From NCBI RefSeq assembly GCF_014649815.1, contig NZ_BMTT01000006.1, positions 1 through 64,000 on the forward strand: a DNA stretch of 64,000 bases. Direction: 5' to 3'. How positions within the stretch are numbered: the first letter of the stretch is position 1; the number at the start of each line of letters is the position of its first letter. Both the position numbers and the translations under genes were made by a program. This document shows positions 39,896 to 47,973 of this stretch, piece by piece. The notes beneath the pieces were generated by a model. That model did not search any database. It worked only from the letters and a program-made list of their open reading frames with translations, and had not been told where the DNA came from. Source of the stretch: Streptomyces mutabilis (GTDB lineage: Bacteria; Actinomycetota; Actinomycetes; Streptomycetales; Streptomycetaceae).

Positions 39896-39910
39896 GTCTC
39901 CTGCCGGACG

Positions 39911-40591
39911 TCAGGCGGGGACGGCGCGTCCGTCCCGCATCTCGACCACCCGGTCCGCGAAGTGCCGTACCACCGCCCGGTCGTGACAGATGAACAGGTA
40001 GCCGAGGCCCAGGTCGTCCTGGAGGTCGGAGAGCAGGTTCAGCACGCCGGCCCGCACGGACGCGTCGAGCGCCGACACCGGCTCGTCGAGGACGAGCAGT
40101 TGCGGCCGGGAGGCCAGGGCGCGGGCGATTCCGGCCCGTTGGCACTGGCCTCCGGAGAGTTCGTGCGGGCGCCGGTCCCCGTACGACGGGTCGAGGCCGA
40201 CCCGGTCGAGCAGTTCGGCCACGCGGGCGGGGCCGTCGGTGCGGTTCCAGGTGCCCTGGACCTTGAGCGGCTCGGCCACCGCGTCGCGGATGCGATGGCG
40301 GGGACTCAGGGAGCCGTAGGGGTCCTGGAAGACCGGCTGCATGCGCGGGCGCAGCGGGCGCAGTTCACGTTCCGTCAGGTTCGTCAGCTCCCGGCCCTCG
40401 AAACGGACCTTCCCGCCATCGGGCCGGCGCAGTCGGAGCACCGCGAGGGCCGTGGAGGACTTGCCGCAGCCCGAGGGGCCGTTGAGGGCGAGGGTCTCAC
40501 CGGCGTCCAGCGTGAACGAGAGACGGTCCACGGCGGTCACCGGGCCGTAGCGGACGACGAGGTCGCGGACGTCCAGCAGGGGGCTGTTCAC
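39911..40591 (-). CDS. Peptide/nickel-type ABC transporter ATPase, DppF-like
   Basis: 226 aa with Walker A NGPSGCGKSS, signature LSGGQCQRAGIARAL, Walker B LLVLDEPVSALD and the H-loop ICHDRAVVRHFADRVVEM. It ends soon after the H-loop and lacks the C-terminal oligopeptide extension (with its Cys cluster) of classical OppF/DppF, whereas its partner has it. GTG40591 overlaps the stop of the partner ATPase. It is the last gene of the island importer. Confidence 0.87.
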   Translation of the reverse strand: MNSPLLDVRDLVVRYGPVTAVDRLSFTLDAGETLALNGPSGCGKSSTALAVLRLRRPDGGKVRFEGRELTNLTERELRPLRPRMQPVFQDPYGSLSPRHRIRDAVAEPLKVQGTWNRTDGPARVAELLDRVGLDPSYGDRRPHELSGGQCQRAGIARALASRPQLLVLDEPVSALDASVRAGVLNLLSDLQDDLGLGYLFICHDRAVVRHFADRVVEMRDGRAVPA

Positions 40592-41547
40592 ACGAACTCC
40601 CGGAGAGGGTCGGACAGGTCATCGGCGTGATGGCAGGCGACCAGGCGTCCGTCCACGGTCCGCGCCTCGGGTTCGTGGTCGCGGCACGGGGCCGTCGCCA
40701 GGGGGCAGCGCGGTGCGAAGGCGCAGCCCGGCCCGAGGGCGTCCGGCGCGGGCGGGGTACCGGGGAGCGCCGGCAGCCGGTGCCGGCGGGGGCCGTCCTG
40801 CGGGAGCGAGGCCAGCAGGCCCGCCGTGTAGGGGGCACGCGGGCGACCGAGGACATGTCCGGACGGGCCGACTTCGGCCGCCCGGCCCGCGTACATCACC
40901 AGGACGCGGTCCGCGTGTTCCCGTACGACCTCCAGGTCATGGGTGACCAGCACCAGCGCGGCGCCGACCGCCTCCCGCTGCTCCGCGAGCACCCGAAGCA
41001 CCTGCTCGCGGCGCTCCTCGTCCAGCGCGGTGGTCGGTTCGTCGGCGACGACGACGTCGGGCTCGTTGACCGTCGCCATGGCGATCACCGCGCGCTGCCG
41101 CATGCCGCCCGAGTACTCGTGCGGGTAGGCCCGCGCCCGGCGAGCGGCGTCCGGGATGCCGACCCGGTCCAGCGCCGCCACGGCTCGGGCGCGCGCCTGA
41201 CCGCGGGACAGGCGCCGCACCGACCGTACGGCGGCGGCGAGCTGGTCGCCCACCGGGTGGACGGGGGAGAGGGCGGACAGGGCGTCCTGCGGAACGAGGG
41301 TGATCCTGCGCCCGCGTTCGGCCGCGAGATCGGCGGAACCCCGCAGCCGTACGCGGCCACCGGTCGTCGCGCCTCGCGGCACCATGCCGAGCAGCGCCCG
41401 TGCGGTGAGGGACTTGCCCGCGCCCGACTCCCCGACGAGGGCGAACACTTCGCGTGCCCGGACGTCGAAGGACAGTCCGCGGACCGCCTCGACGGGGCCG
41501 AACGCGACCCGCAGGTCACGCACCGACAGCAGCGCCTCGGACGACAT
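40588..41547 (-). CDS. Peptide/nickel-type ABC transporter ATPase, DppD-like
   Basis: 319 aa. Walker A GESGAGKS, signature YSGGMRQRAVIAMA, Walker B VVVADEPTTALD. It has the C-terminal oligopeptide/dipeptide domain with the conserved Cys cluster (CAFAPRCPLATAPC). ATG41547 lies inside the end of the upstream permease gene (32-nt overlap), so translation is coupled. Confidence 0.9.
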   Translation of the reverse strand: MSSEALLSVRDLRVAFGPVEAVRGLSFDVRAREVFALVGESGAGKSLTARALLGMVPRGATTGGRVRLRGSADLAAERGRRITLVPQDALSALSPVHPVGDQLAAAVRSVRRLSRGQARARAVAALDRVGIPDAARRARAYPHEYSGGMRQRAVIAMATVNEPDVVVADEPTTALDEERREQVLRVLAEQREAVGAALVLVTHDLEVVREHADRVLVMYAGRAAEVGPSGHVLGRPRAPYTAGLLASLPQDGPRRHRLPALPGTPPAPDALGPGCAFAPRCPLATAPCRDHEPEARTVDGRLVACHHADDLSDPLREFV

Positions 41548-43282
41548 GGGCGGTCTCCTTCCGTACAGTGCGGCCGGTCGCGCGCCGGGCTCCCCGGCCC
41601 CGCGCGTACGCCGCCCCCGACACGGCAAGACCTGCCAGCAGGGCCAGTGCCACGGCCGGGGCGAGGGCGGCCCAGGGGGCGCGTTCGATGTAGGCGCGGG
41701 ATTCGTCGAGGAGCAGCCCCCACTCGGGGGTGGGCGGCTGGGCGCCCAGGCCCAGGAAGCCCAGGGAGGCGAGGGCGAGGGCGATGCCGGGCAGGCGCAG
41801 CAGGGCATGGCGTGCGACCGGGGCCGCGACGGACGGCAGGACGTGCCGGGTGAGAATCCACGACGGCGGTGCCCCGATGGCGCGTTGGGCGGTCAGGAAC
41901 GCCGACGCCCGCACCTCCTGCACCAGCGCCGCCGCGTGCGCCGCAAGGGGCGGCCAGGAGATCAGCGCGACGGCGAGGGCGGCGCCGCCGGTTCCGGGGC
42001 CGGCCGCCGCCGCGACCAGGATGCCGACGATCACGGGCGGCAGCGCGTTGGCGATGTCCGCCGCGCCCGCCGCGACGCCGGGCAGGAAGCCGAGCGCCAG
42101 CCCGACCAGCAGGCTCAGCAGGCAGACGCCCGCCGCCGTGCCGACCGTGGAGGCGGCCCCGTGCCCGAGCCGGGCCAGTACGTCACGGCCGAGCCCGTCG
42201 GTGCCCAGCGGATACGCCCACGAGGGCGACGCCAGCCGGGCCGTGGTGTCCACCGCGTACGGGTCGCGCAGCAGGCCCCAGCCGATCGCCGTCAGCAGTA
42301 CGGCGGCCAGGAGGGCCGGGATCACCGGGTGCGCCCGCACCGGACGGGCCGGGGGCAGCGCGAGCCCGGCGTCGCGCAGGGCGGGGCCCAGGAGCCGGCG
42401 CCGTACGAGGGCGGCCAGCGCGCCGGTGACCAGGCCCAGGGCGAGGAGGGCGAGGACCGAACCCTGGAGCAGCGGCAGGTCCTGCGACTTGGCCGCGCCC
42501 AGGGCGGTACGCCCGATGCCGGGCACCGCGAACACCGCCTCCACCGCGACCGCTCCGCCCGTCAGGCCGACGGCGACCATCCCGAACTGCGGGACCAGCG
42601 GCGGCAGCACGCGGCGCAGCGCGGCAGCCGAGATCCGGGCACGGCTCACTCCCGCGCCACACCACAGTTCCACCCACCGTTCGTCCAGCACGGCGGGCAG
42701 CGCGTCCGCGACGAGCCGGCCGAGCAGGCCGCCCGCCGGGACGCCGAGCGCGAGGGCCGGCAGGACCATGTACTCGGGCCCCTGCCAGCCGGACGTCGGC
42801 AGCCACCCCAGCCACACTCCGCACACCAGCAGCGCCACGGTGGCCAGGAGGAACTCGGGCACGGCGGCGGCCATGGCGGCGAAAGCCCCGGCCGACTCCC
42901 GCCCCCGCACCAGTACGGGTGTCACCAGCGCCACGGCGAGCAGCACCGCCACGGTCAGCGCGGCGGCCATCAGGCCCAGCGACACCTGGAGACCGGAGAC
43001 GACCGACGGCAGGATGTCCGTCCCCGACACCCACGAGGTGCCGAGGTCGCCACGGACCAGCCCGGCCGCCCAGTCGCCGAGCAGGGAGAGCGGACCGGCG
43101 TCCAGTCCCAGGTCCCGGCGGATCGCGGACAGCGCCTCCTCCGTCGGCTCCTGCTCGGCGGACCGGGCGCGCAGCACGGTCAGGGCCGGGTCCCGGCCGG
43201 AGAGCCAGGGCAGCAGGCCGACGGCGGCCAGCACGGCGAGCAGGGAGACGGCACGGGTCGACCCCGCTGAGAACCGCCTCAC
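41516..43282 (-). CDS. Fused double permease of a peptide/nickel-type ABC importer (DppB-DppC)
   Basis: 588 aa. Residues 1-310 are a DppB-type permease: an N-terminal helix, a large external loop (RRDLGLDAGPLSLLGDWAAGL, RGDLGTSWVSG), and the EAA loop around RARISAAALRRVLPPLVPQFG. Residues about 320-575 are a DppC-type permease (YPLGTDGLGRDVLARLGHGA, PPSWILTRHVLPSVAAPVARH). In most Opp/Nik systems these are separate genes; here one chain carries both. GTG/ATG coupling with the substrate-binding gene (4-nt overlap at 43279-43282) makes a compact operon. Confidence 0.9.
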   Translation of the reverse strand: MRRFSAGSTRAVSLLAVLAAVGLLPWLSGRDPALTVLRARSAEQEPTEEALSAIRRDLGLDAGPLSLLGDWAAGLVRGDLGTSWVSGTDILPSVVSGLQVSLGLMAAALTVAVLLAVALVTPVLVRGRESAGAFAAMAAAVPEFLLATVALLVCGVWLGWLPTSGWQGPEYMVLPALALGVPAGGLLGRLVADALPAVLDERWVELWCGAGVSRARISAAALRRVLPPLVPQFGMVAVGLTGGAVAVEAVFAVPGIGRTALGAAKSQDLPLLQGSVLALLALGLVTGALAALVRRRLLGPALRDAGLALPPARPVRAHPVIPALLAAVLLTAIGWGLLRDPYAVDTTARLASPSWAYPLGTDGLGRDVLARLGHGAASTVGTAAGVCLLSLLVGLALGFLPGVAAGAADIANALPPVIVGILVAAAAGPGTGGAALAVALISWPPLAAHAAALVQEVRASAFLTAQRAIGAPPSWILTRHVLPSVAAPVARHALLRLPGIALALASLGFLGLGAQPPTPEWGLLLDESRAYIERAPWAALAPAVALALLAGLAVSGAAYARGRGARRATGRTVRKETAHVVRGAAVGA

Positions 43283-44766
43283 TTGACGTGCGTGTCGAGC
43301 GTGACCAGCTCCCGCTCGCGCGGGTCGTGGGCCGCGCCGACGACGTCGGCGGCGTCGCCCTGGATCACGCGCTCGTGGAGCATCGGCACGGCCGCGTCGG
43401 TGGCGAGCACGGCGGCCTCGGCCTCGACGACCGCCCGTCGGCGGGCGTCACCCGTCGGCGTGGCGCCCGCCTTGTGCAGGGCCTTGTCCACAGCCGGGTC
43501 GGCGAGCCGGGAGATGTTGAAGGAGCCGTCGGAGGCGAAGTCGCTGTAGAGGTACGCGGCCGGGTCGCCGGAGTCCAGGACGGTGGCCCGGGAGAGGATG
43601 AACGCGTCGAACGCGCCCGCCAGGGCGTCGGACTCGATGTTGGCGTATTCGCGGACCTCCAGCTTCACCTGGAATCCGGCCTTCCTCAGCTGCTGTTGCA
43701 GCGCGGCGGCAACCTCGGGCAGCTCGGCCCGGTCGGTGAACGTGCCGATGGTGATGGCCCGGCCCGCCGGATCGCCCGCCTCCGCGCGCCGCACCGGCTC
43801 GCGCAGGCCGGCCGCCCACGGCAGCGCGGGCCCGAGCAGCCCCTCGGCCACGTCCGCTCTGCCCTCGTACACGCCCTTCACGATCGACTCGGCGTCGATC
43901 GCCTCCCGGGCCGCGGCCCGCAGCGCCGGGTCCTTGAAGGCGCCCTTCTCCGTGTTGAGGTACAGGGTGTTGGTGCGCGGCATCGGGACTTCGGTGATCA
44001 GTTCCTCGTCCAGCAGCGCGGCCTGCGAGACGGGCACCGCCTCCACTATGTCGGCCTCGCCGCTGCGCAGGGCGGCGGCGCGGGCGGTGCCGTCCGGCAC
44101 GAACGTCACGTCGATGCCGGGCGCCTTGGCCGTGCCGCCCCAGTAGTCGTCGTAGCGGTCGAGGGCGGCGGAGGACGTGCCGTTGACCTCGGTCAGCTCG
44201 AAGGGGCCGGTGCCGGCGCCGACCGGGTTCACCGTCTTCCCCCGGTACGCCTTCGCCGCGAGGATCGACAGCTGCGGGGAGCTGAGCCGCTGCGGTACCA
44301 GGGGGTCCTCCTCGGCGGTGGTGACGACCACGGTGCCGGTCTGGCCCGCCTTCACGGTCAGCTCGACGCCGTCGAGGATGCGGGGCTTGGGGGAGGCGCC
44401 CGCTGCCCGGGTGAGGGAACGGACCACGGCCTCGGCGGTCAGCTCGGTGCCGTCGTGGAAGGTGACACCTTCGCGGAGGGTGAAGGTCCAGCTCCGGCCG
44501 GACTGCTTCCACCCGGTGGCGAGCGCGGGCTCGGCGTCGCCGTCCGCGTCCAGCTTCACGAGCGTCTCCGCCGTCGACCAACGCGACAGCTTGAAGGCGT
44601 CGTCGGAGAGCGGGGACAGACCCGAACGCGGCGGCTGCATCATCGCCACACGGATGCGCTCGCCCGCGTCGGCGCCGGTGGCCTCTGTGGTCGCGAAGCA
44701 GCCGCTGAGCAGGGCGGAGGCGGCGAGTGCCGCGGGGAGATGCAGGAGACGGGCAGGGACGCGCAC
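43279..44766 (-). CDS. Substrate-binding lipoprotein, family 5 (peptide/nickel/metallophore type)
   Basis: 495 aa. Signal peptide with lipobox LSGC, then the SBP_bac_5 fold: VKLDADGDAEPALATGWKQS, TFTLREGVTFHDGTELTAEAVVRSL, PVGAGTGPFELTEV and a C-terminal MLHERVIQGDA. GTG44766 has GGAG 6 nt upstream. A Zur-like operator lies 57-73 bp before the start, so the operon is probably repressed by zinc. Family 5 includes importers of nickel- and zinc-metallophore complexes, which fits this context better than peptides; the exact ligand is unknown. Confidence 0.87.
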   Translation of the reverse strand: MRVPARLLHLPAALAASALLSGCFATTEATGADAGERIRVAMMQPPRSGLSPLSDDAFKLSRWSTAETLVKLDADGDAEPALATGWKQSGRSWTFTLREGVTFHDGTELTAEAVVRSLTRAAGASPKPRILDGVELTVKAGQTGTVVVTTAEEDPLVPQRLSSPQLSILAAKAYRGKTVNPVGAGTGPFELTEVNGTSSAALDRYDDYWGGTAKAPGIDVTFVPDGTARAAALRSGEADIVEAVPVSQAALLDEELITEVPMPRTNTLYLNTEKGAFKDPALRAAAREAIDAESIVKGVYEGRADVAEGLLGPALPWAAGLREPVRRAEAGDPAGRAITIGTFTDRAELPEVAAALQQQLRKAGFQVKLEVREYANIESDALAGAFDAFILSRATVLDSGDPAAYLYSDFASDGSFNISRLADPAVDKALHKAGATPTGDARRRAVVEAEAAVLATDAAVPMLHERVIQGDAADVVGAAHDPRERELVTLDTHVK

Positions 44767-44822
44767 GGGTCACTCCGGGTAAAGGGCCGGTCAATGGTTG
44801 AGCGTGGGACGACCGTAGCACG

Positions 44823-44839
44823 ATGACAATCATTTTCAC
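44823..44839. promoter_or_regulatory. Zur-like operator 1, before the ABC importer operon
   Basis: ATGACAATCATTTTCAC. Its core TGACAAT-C-ATTTTCA differs by one base per half from the TGAAAATnATTTTCA Zur box of Streptomyces and mycobacteria. On the minus strand it overlaps the promoter region of the lipoprotein gene. Confidence 0.75.
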
Positions 44840-44882
44840 CGCTCTGCCCTGGTCGTCGCGCAGGCCGTGCGACCGGGGGCGC

Positions 44883-45412
44883 TCAGGTGGTGACGCGGCA
44901 GTGGTGGCAGACGCCGGTCAGCTCCACGGTGTGCTCGACCTCGGCGAATCCCGTGCTGCGGGCCACGTCTTCCGCCCAGCGTTCCATCGCGTCCGCCTCG
45001 ACGGCGGCGCTGAGGCCGCAGTCGCGGCAGACCAGGTAGTGGCGGTGTCCGTCCCTGGGGCGGGGTCGGTCAGCCGTTCCCCGGTCCTCTCCCGTACGAC
45101 GTCGACCTGTCCCAGGCGGTCCAGTGTGTGCAGGGTCCGGTACACCGTGGTCAGGCCGATGGTGACGTCGTCGGCCTCGAGCGCCTCGTGCAGTTCCTGG
45201 GCCGAGGTGAAGCCGGCGCGGTCGTGCAGGGCGCTCAGCACCGCCTTCCGTTGTCGCGTCGGACGCCATGGCGCTGGTGACTGTGTTGTCGGTGCGTCGC
45301 GCAGGACGCCCACCTCCCGTGGAGTGGGGGCCGGTTGGCTGCGTGTCGGGCGCCGGCCGAAGGTCTCCGTCACCGGCCGGCGGACCGTCATCTCGTGGGC
45401 CGGTTGCCTCAC
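44883..45412 (-). pseudogene. Fur/Zur-family metalloregulator with one frameshift
   Basis: Frame 1 from GTG45412 gives the winged helix (RPTRQRKAVLSALHDRAGFTSAQELHEAL, then TIGLTTVYRTLHTLDRLGQVDVV). After TGERLTDPAP the family sequence continues in the next frame: RDGHRHYLVCRDCGLSAAVE with the first C-x2-C, and VELTGVCHHCRVTT with the second, ending at 44883. A missing C in CCCCGCCCCAGGG near 45060 would restore one 176-residue protein. The zinc-binding CxxC pairs and VYRTL helix point to Zur. Whether the break is real or a homopolymer error decides if the island still has its own regulator. Confidence 0.78.
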
Positions 45413-45429
45413 TTGGCGAGATGACGCAC

Positions 45430-45446
45430 ATGGTAATCATTTCCAT
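45430..45446. promoter_or_regulatory. Zur-like operator 2, before the Fur/Zur-type gene
   Basis: ATGGTAATCATTTCCAT is an inverted repeat (TGG-n-AAT-C-ATT-n-CCA), matching operator 1 at 13 of 17 positions, 18 bp upstream of the regulator start. It suggests autoregulation or shared control. Confidence 0.65.
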
Positions 45447-45733
45447 GCAACCTTCAAGGAGGGCTCACCGCGGGTGTCTGCGACTGCCGCATTGTCGACC
45501 GCGTGTGCGGCTGCAGGGGGAGGGGCCCTCATGACCTCGGCAGACAGAGCTTTCGCAGCGCTGGGGAGTCGGCGCCGATCGGGACCGGTGCGTCGGGGCG
45601 GGCCAGTGTCTCGCCGTGCCGGCCGTGTTCGACCAGGACGCGGTCTGTGGGACCCGGCCTGCTGGCGGCGTGCTCCACCGCGACGAGTCGGCTCCGACAG
45701 GAAAACGGGATCCGTGTTTCGCCCCGCTCGGGC

Positions 45734-46125
45734 GGCACGCCGCGGGCCGCCTTCGTCGGCGGCGGTGGCTGCGAAACCCTCGACTTCTTCAACGGCCCTT
45801 CCGCACCGGACCTCGTGCGTGCCCGGGCGTGGCACGGGACCCTGGGCGACCTCGACCCCAGCGGTCCCGACGGGGTGCGCTGAGGCGTGCTCAAGGGGAT
45901 CGGCATCTCCGACGACCTGTCGGCCTGCACGCTGCACGTGCGTCCCGGCGTCCGCTTCACCGACGGCTCCCAGCTGACCTCCGCCGACGTCCTGCACTCG
46001 CTCAGCGCTCTCGGGACCTGAAGGAGATCGGCGTGCGGGCGTCGGTCCGGGAGCTGCCCGCGGGCCGGCTCTACGCCGACTTCCCCGCGTGCACGGCGTT
46101 GCCCTTGGTCGGTTCGTCTCCAGGG
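45734..46125 (+). pseudogene. Substrate-binding protein (family 5) remnant
   Basis: The readable pieces line up with one SBP_bac_5 protein. ETLDFFNGPSAPDLVRARAW and HGTLGDLDPSGPDGVR are followed by an in-frame TGA at 45881, then GVLKGIGISDDLSACTLHVR and PGVRFTDGSQLTSADVLHSL in the same frame to TGA 46019. A displaced later piece reads LKEIGVRASVRELPAGRLYADF. Signal peptide, most of lobe 2 and the C-terminus are missing. It is a decayed second solute-binding gene of the island. Confidence 0.8.
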
Positions 46126-46193
46126 TGACCGGCAGTTCTGCGGCCGGGTGCCGGACCCCGTGGGACGCCTTTGCCGCACTCTTCCCCCCGATC

Positions 46194-46334
46194 ACCGCCG
46201 CCGATCTCGACCACGGTCCCGTCGGGATGTGCGGTCAGGAAGCCCGCCACCCACCGGTCGAAGAGCACGGTGCGCAGCATCGCGCCGGTGAGGCTCGCAA
46301 GACCGTCGAAGCGTGCGAAGTCGTAGTCGATCGC
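46194..46334 (-). pseudogene. Methyltransferase (leucine carboxyl methyltransferase family) fragment
   Basis: About 47 codons read AIDYDFARFDGLASLTGAML and then RTVLFDRWVAGFLTAHPDGTVVEIGGG. This is the N-terminal segment and SAM-binding motif I (VVEIGxG) of LCM-type class I methyltransferases. The sequence on either side is unrelated. Confidence 0.6.
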
Positions 46335-46405
46335 GGTGACGGTCTCGCCGGGCCGGACGGTGCCGTGGCTGCGACCACCACCCGGCCCGGAGTCTCGGTT
46401 GAGGG

Positions 46406-46576
46406 TCAGCCCTCGGGCCGGAGCAGGCCGCGCTCGTACGCCTTGGCCAGCCGCTGGGGGACGCGGTGCGGGGCCCCGTCCACCGTGACGGTCACCAATT
46501 GCGGTGTCTCCGCTTTCCATTGGGCACGGCGGTGCCGGGTGTTGCTGCGCGACATCTTGCGTTTGGGTACGGCCAT
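46406..46576 (-). CDS. rpmF: Ribosomal protein bL32, cysteine-free paralogue
   Basis: 56 aa starting [20 protein letters not shown], the bL32 signature. It contains no Cys, whereas the zinc-ribbon form has four, so this is the C-minus, zinc-independent type. In actinobacteria such paralogues are repressed by Zur and replace the zinc form in zinc starvation, freeing metal. GGAGG is 7 nt before ATG46576, and a Zur-like operator lies 41-57 bp upstream. Confidence 0.9.
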   Translation of the reverse strand: MAVPKRKMSRSNTRHRRAQWKAETPQLVTVTVDGAPHRVPQRLAKAYERGLLRPEG

Positions 46577-46616
46577 GGGGACCTCCGGTGCGAACGGTGA
46601 GCGAGGCAGACAGTAC

Positions 46617-46633
46617 ATGAAAATGGATGTCAT
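46617..46633. promoter_or_regulatory. Zur-like operator 3, before the L32 paralogue
   Basis: On the minus strand it reads ATGACATCCATTTTCAT, identical to operator 1 at 14 of 17 positions. It is placed where it would cover the rpmF promoter. Confidence 0.75.
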
Positions 46634-46812
46634 TACGATGCAGTCGGCCGAGTGTGGAGTCCGTGGTCACCGGGCCCGGTGGGTCGGGGCGTTCCTCGTA
46701 GACGATCACCCTCGGTTACTATGCACGCGGCTCATCCGTGCGATTCCGTCCGGCGGACACCCCAGGAGGCGGCCATGGAAAGCAAGGCCACTAAGACAGG
46801 TTGGCTTCGGGA

Positions 46813-47574
46813 ATGCTGAGAAACGTCACCGCCACCCGCTACATCACCCCCCTGCGTGAAGGCGGCTCGCTGCCCGGGCTGATCGAGGCCGACGACCTCG
46901 GCACCTACGTCCTGAAGTTCACCGGCGCCGGGCAGGGGCGCAAGACGCTCGTCGCCGAGGTGGTCTGCGGGGAACTCGCCCGCAGGCTGGGCTTCCGGGT
47001 GCCGCGGCTGGTGACGGTCGACCTCGATCCGGTGCTCGGGCTCGGCGAACCCGAGCAGCAGGTGCAGGAACTGCTCAAGTCGAGCGGCGGCACCAATCTC
47101 GGCATGGACTTCCTCTCCGGCGCCCTCGGCTTCGACCCGCTCGCCTTCGACGTGAGCTCCGAGGAGGCCGGGCGGATCGTGTGGTTCGACGCGCTGGTCA
47201 ACAACGTCGACCGGTCCTGGCGCAACCCCAATCTGCTGCGGTGGCAGGGCGAGGTGTGGCTAGTCGACCACGGGGCGACCATGATCTGGCACCACAACTG
47301 GCCCGGCGCCGCGACCTCCGCGGCACGGCCCTACGACGCCTCGGGCCACGCCCTCGCGCGCTTCGCCCCGGACATCCGCTCGGCCGCCGCCGCGCTCGCC
47401 CCCCTGGTCACCGAGGAACTCCTCGCCGAGGTCACCGCTCGGATCCCGGACGTCTGGCTGCTGGACGAACCCGGCTTCGCGACCCCCGACGACCTGCGCC
47501 GCGCCTATGCGCGGCCCCTGCGCGAGCGGGCCGCCACCATCCACGAACGCATCACGACCCAGGGGGACCGGTGA
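46813..47574 (+). CDS. HipA-like kinase family protein
   Basis: 253 aa. The N-terminus RYITPLREGGSLPGLIEADD and GTYVLKFTGAGQGRKTLVAEVV contains the ATP-binding Lys. RIVWFDALVNNVDRSWRNPN (catalytic Asp/Asn) and VWLVDHGATMIWHHNW with the metal-binding Asp follow. It is a compact relative of HipA/PI3-like kinases without the N-terminal HipA domain. The downstream DUF3037 gene overlaps its stop (GTGA), a fixed pair in actinobacteria. A toxin-antitoxin or signalling role is possible but unproven. ATG46813 matches the family start. Confidence 0.83.
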   Translation: MLRNVTATRYITPLREGGSLPGLIEADDLGTYVLKFTGAGQGRKTLVAEVVCGELARRLGFRVPRLVTVDLDPVLGLGEPEQQVQELLKSSGGTNLGMDFLSGALGFDPLAFDVSSEEAGRIVWFDALVNNVDRSWRNPNLLRWQGEVWLVDHGATMIWHHNWPGAATSAARPYDASGHALARFAPDIRSAAAALAPLVTEELLAEVTARIPDVWLLDEPGFATPDDLRRAYARPLRERAATIHERITTQGDR

Positions 47575-47954
47575 GCGACCGCCACGTCTACGAGTACGCC
47601 CTGCTGCGCGTCGTGCCCCGCGTCGAGCGCGGGGAGTGCGTCAACGCCGGAGTGCTCGTGTACTGCCGGGCCAAGTCCTTCGTCGGGGTCCGTACCCACC
47701 TCGACGAGAACCGGCTGCTCGCCCTCGACCCGCACGCGGACCTGCCCGGCGTCCGCGCCGCACTGCGTGCCGTCGAGGGCGTGTGTGCCGGCGGGGACGC
47801 GGCGGGACAGGCGGCCGGCGACGACCCGGGCCGCCGCTTCCGCTGGCTGATCGCGCCCCGCTCCACGATCGTCCAGCCGGGCCCCGTCCACACCGGCCTC
47901 ACGGCCGACCCGGCGGGGGAGACGGAACGGCTCCTCGACCTGCTGGTGCGGTAG
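47571..47954 (+). CDS. DUF3037 family protein
   Basis: 127 aa: YEYALLRVVPRVERGECVNAGVLVYC, then RLLALDPHADLPGVRAALRAVE and RFRWLIAPRSTIVQPGPVHTG, the family's conserved blocks. Soluble, no known activity. GTG47571 overlaps the stop of the HipA-like kinase gene by 4 nt, so the two are made together. Confidence 0.87.
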   Translation: MSDRHVYEYALLRVVPRVERGECVNAGVLVYCRAKSFVGVRTHLDENRLLALDPHADLPGVRAALRAVEGVCAGGDAAGQAAGDDPGRRFRWLIAPRSTIVQPGPVHTGLTADPAGETERLLDLLVR

Positions 47955-47973
47955 GTGGCCCCGCCTGCCCGGG

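Noticed and set aside
41300..43270. 656-codon plus-strand frame opposite the ABC importer genes
   Set aside because: It mirrors two strongly supported minus-strand genes and is Gly/Arg/Gln-rich without motifs.
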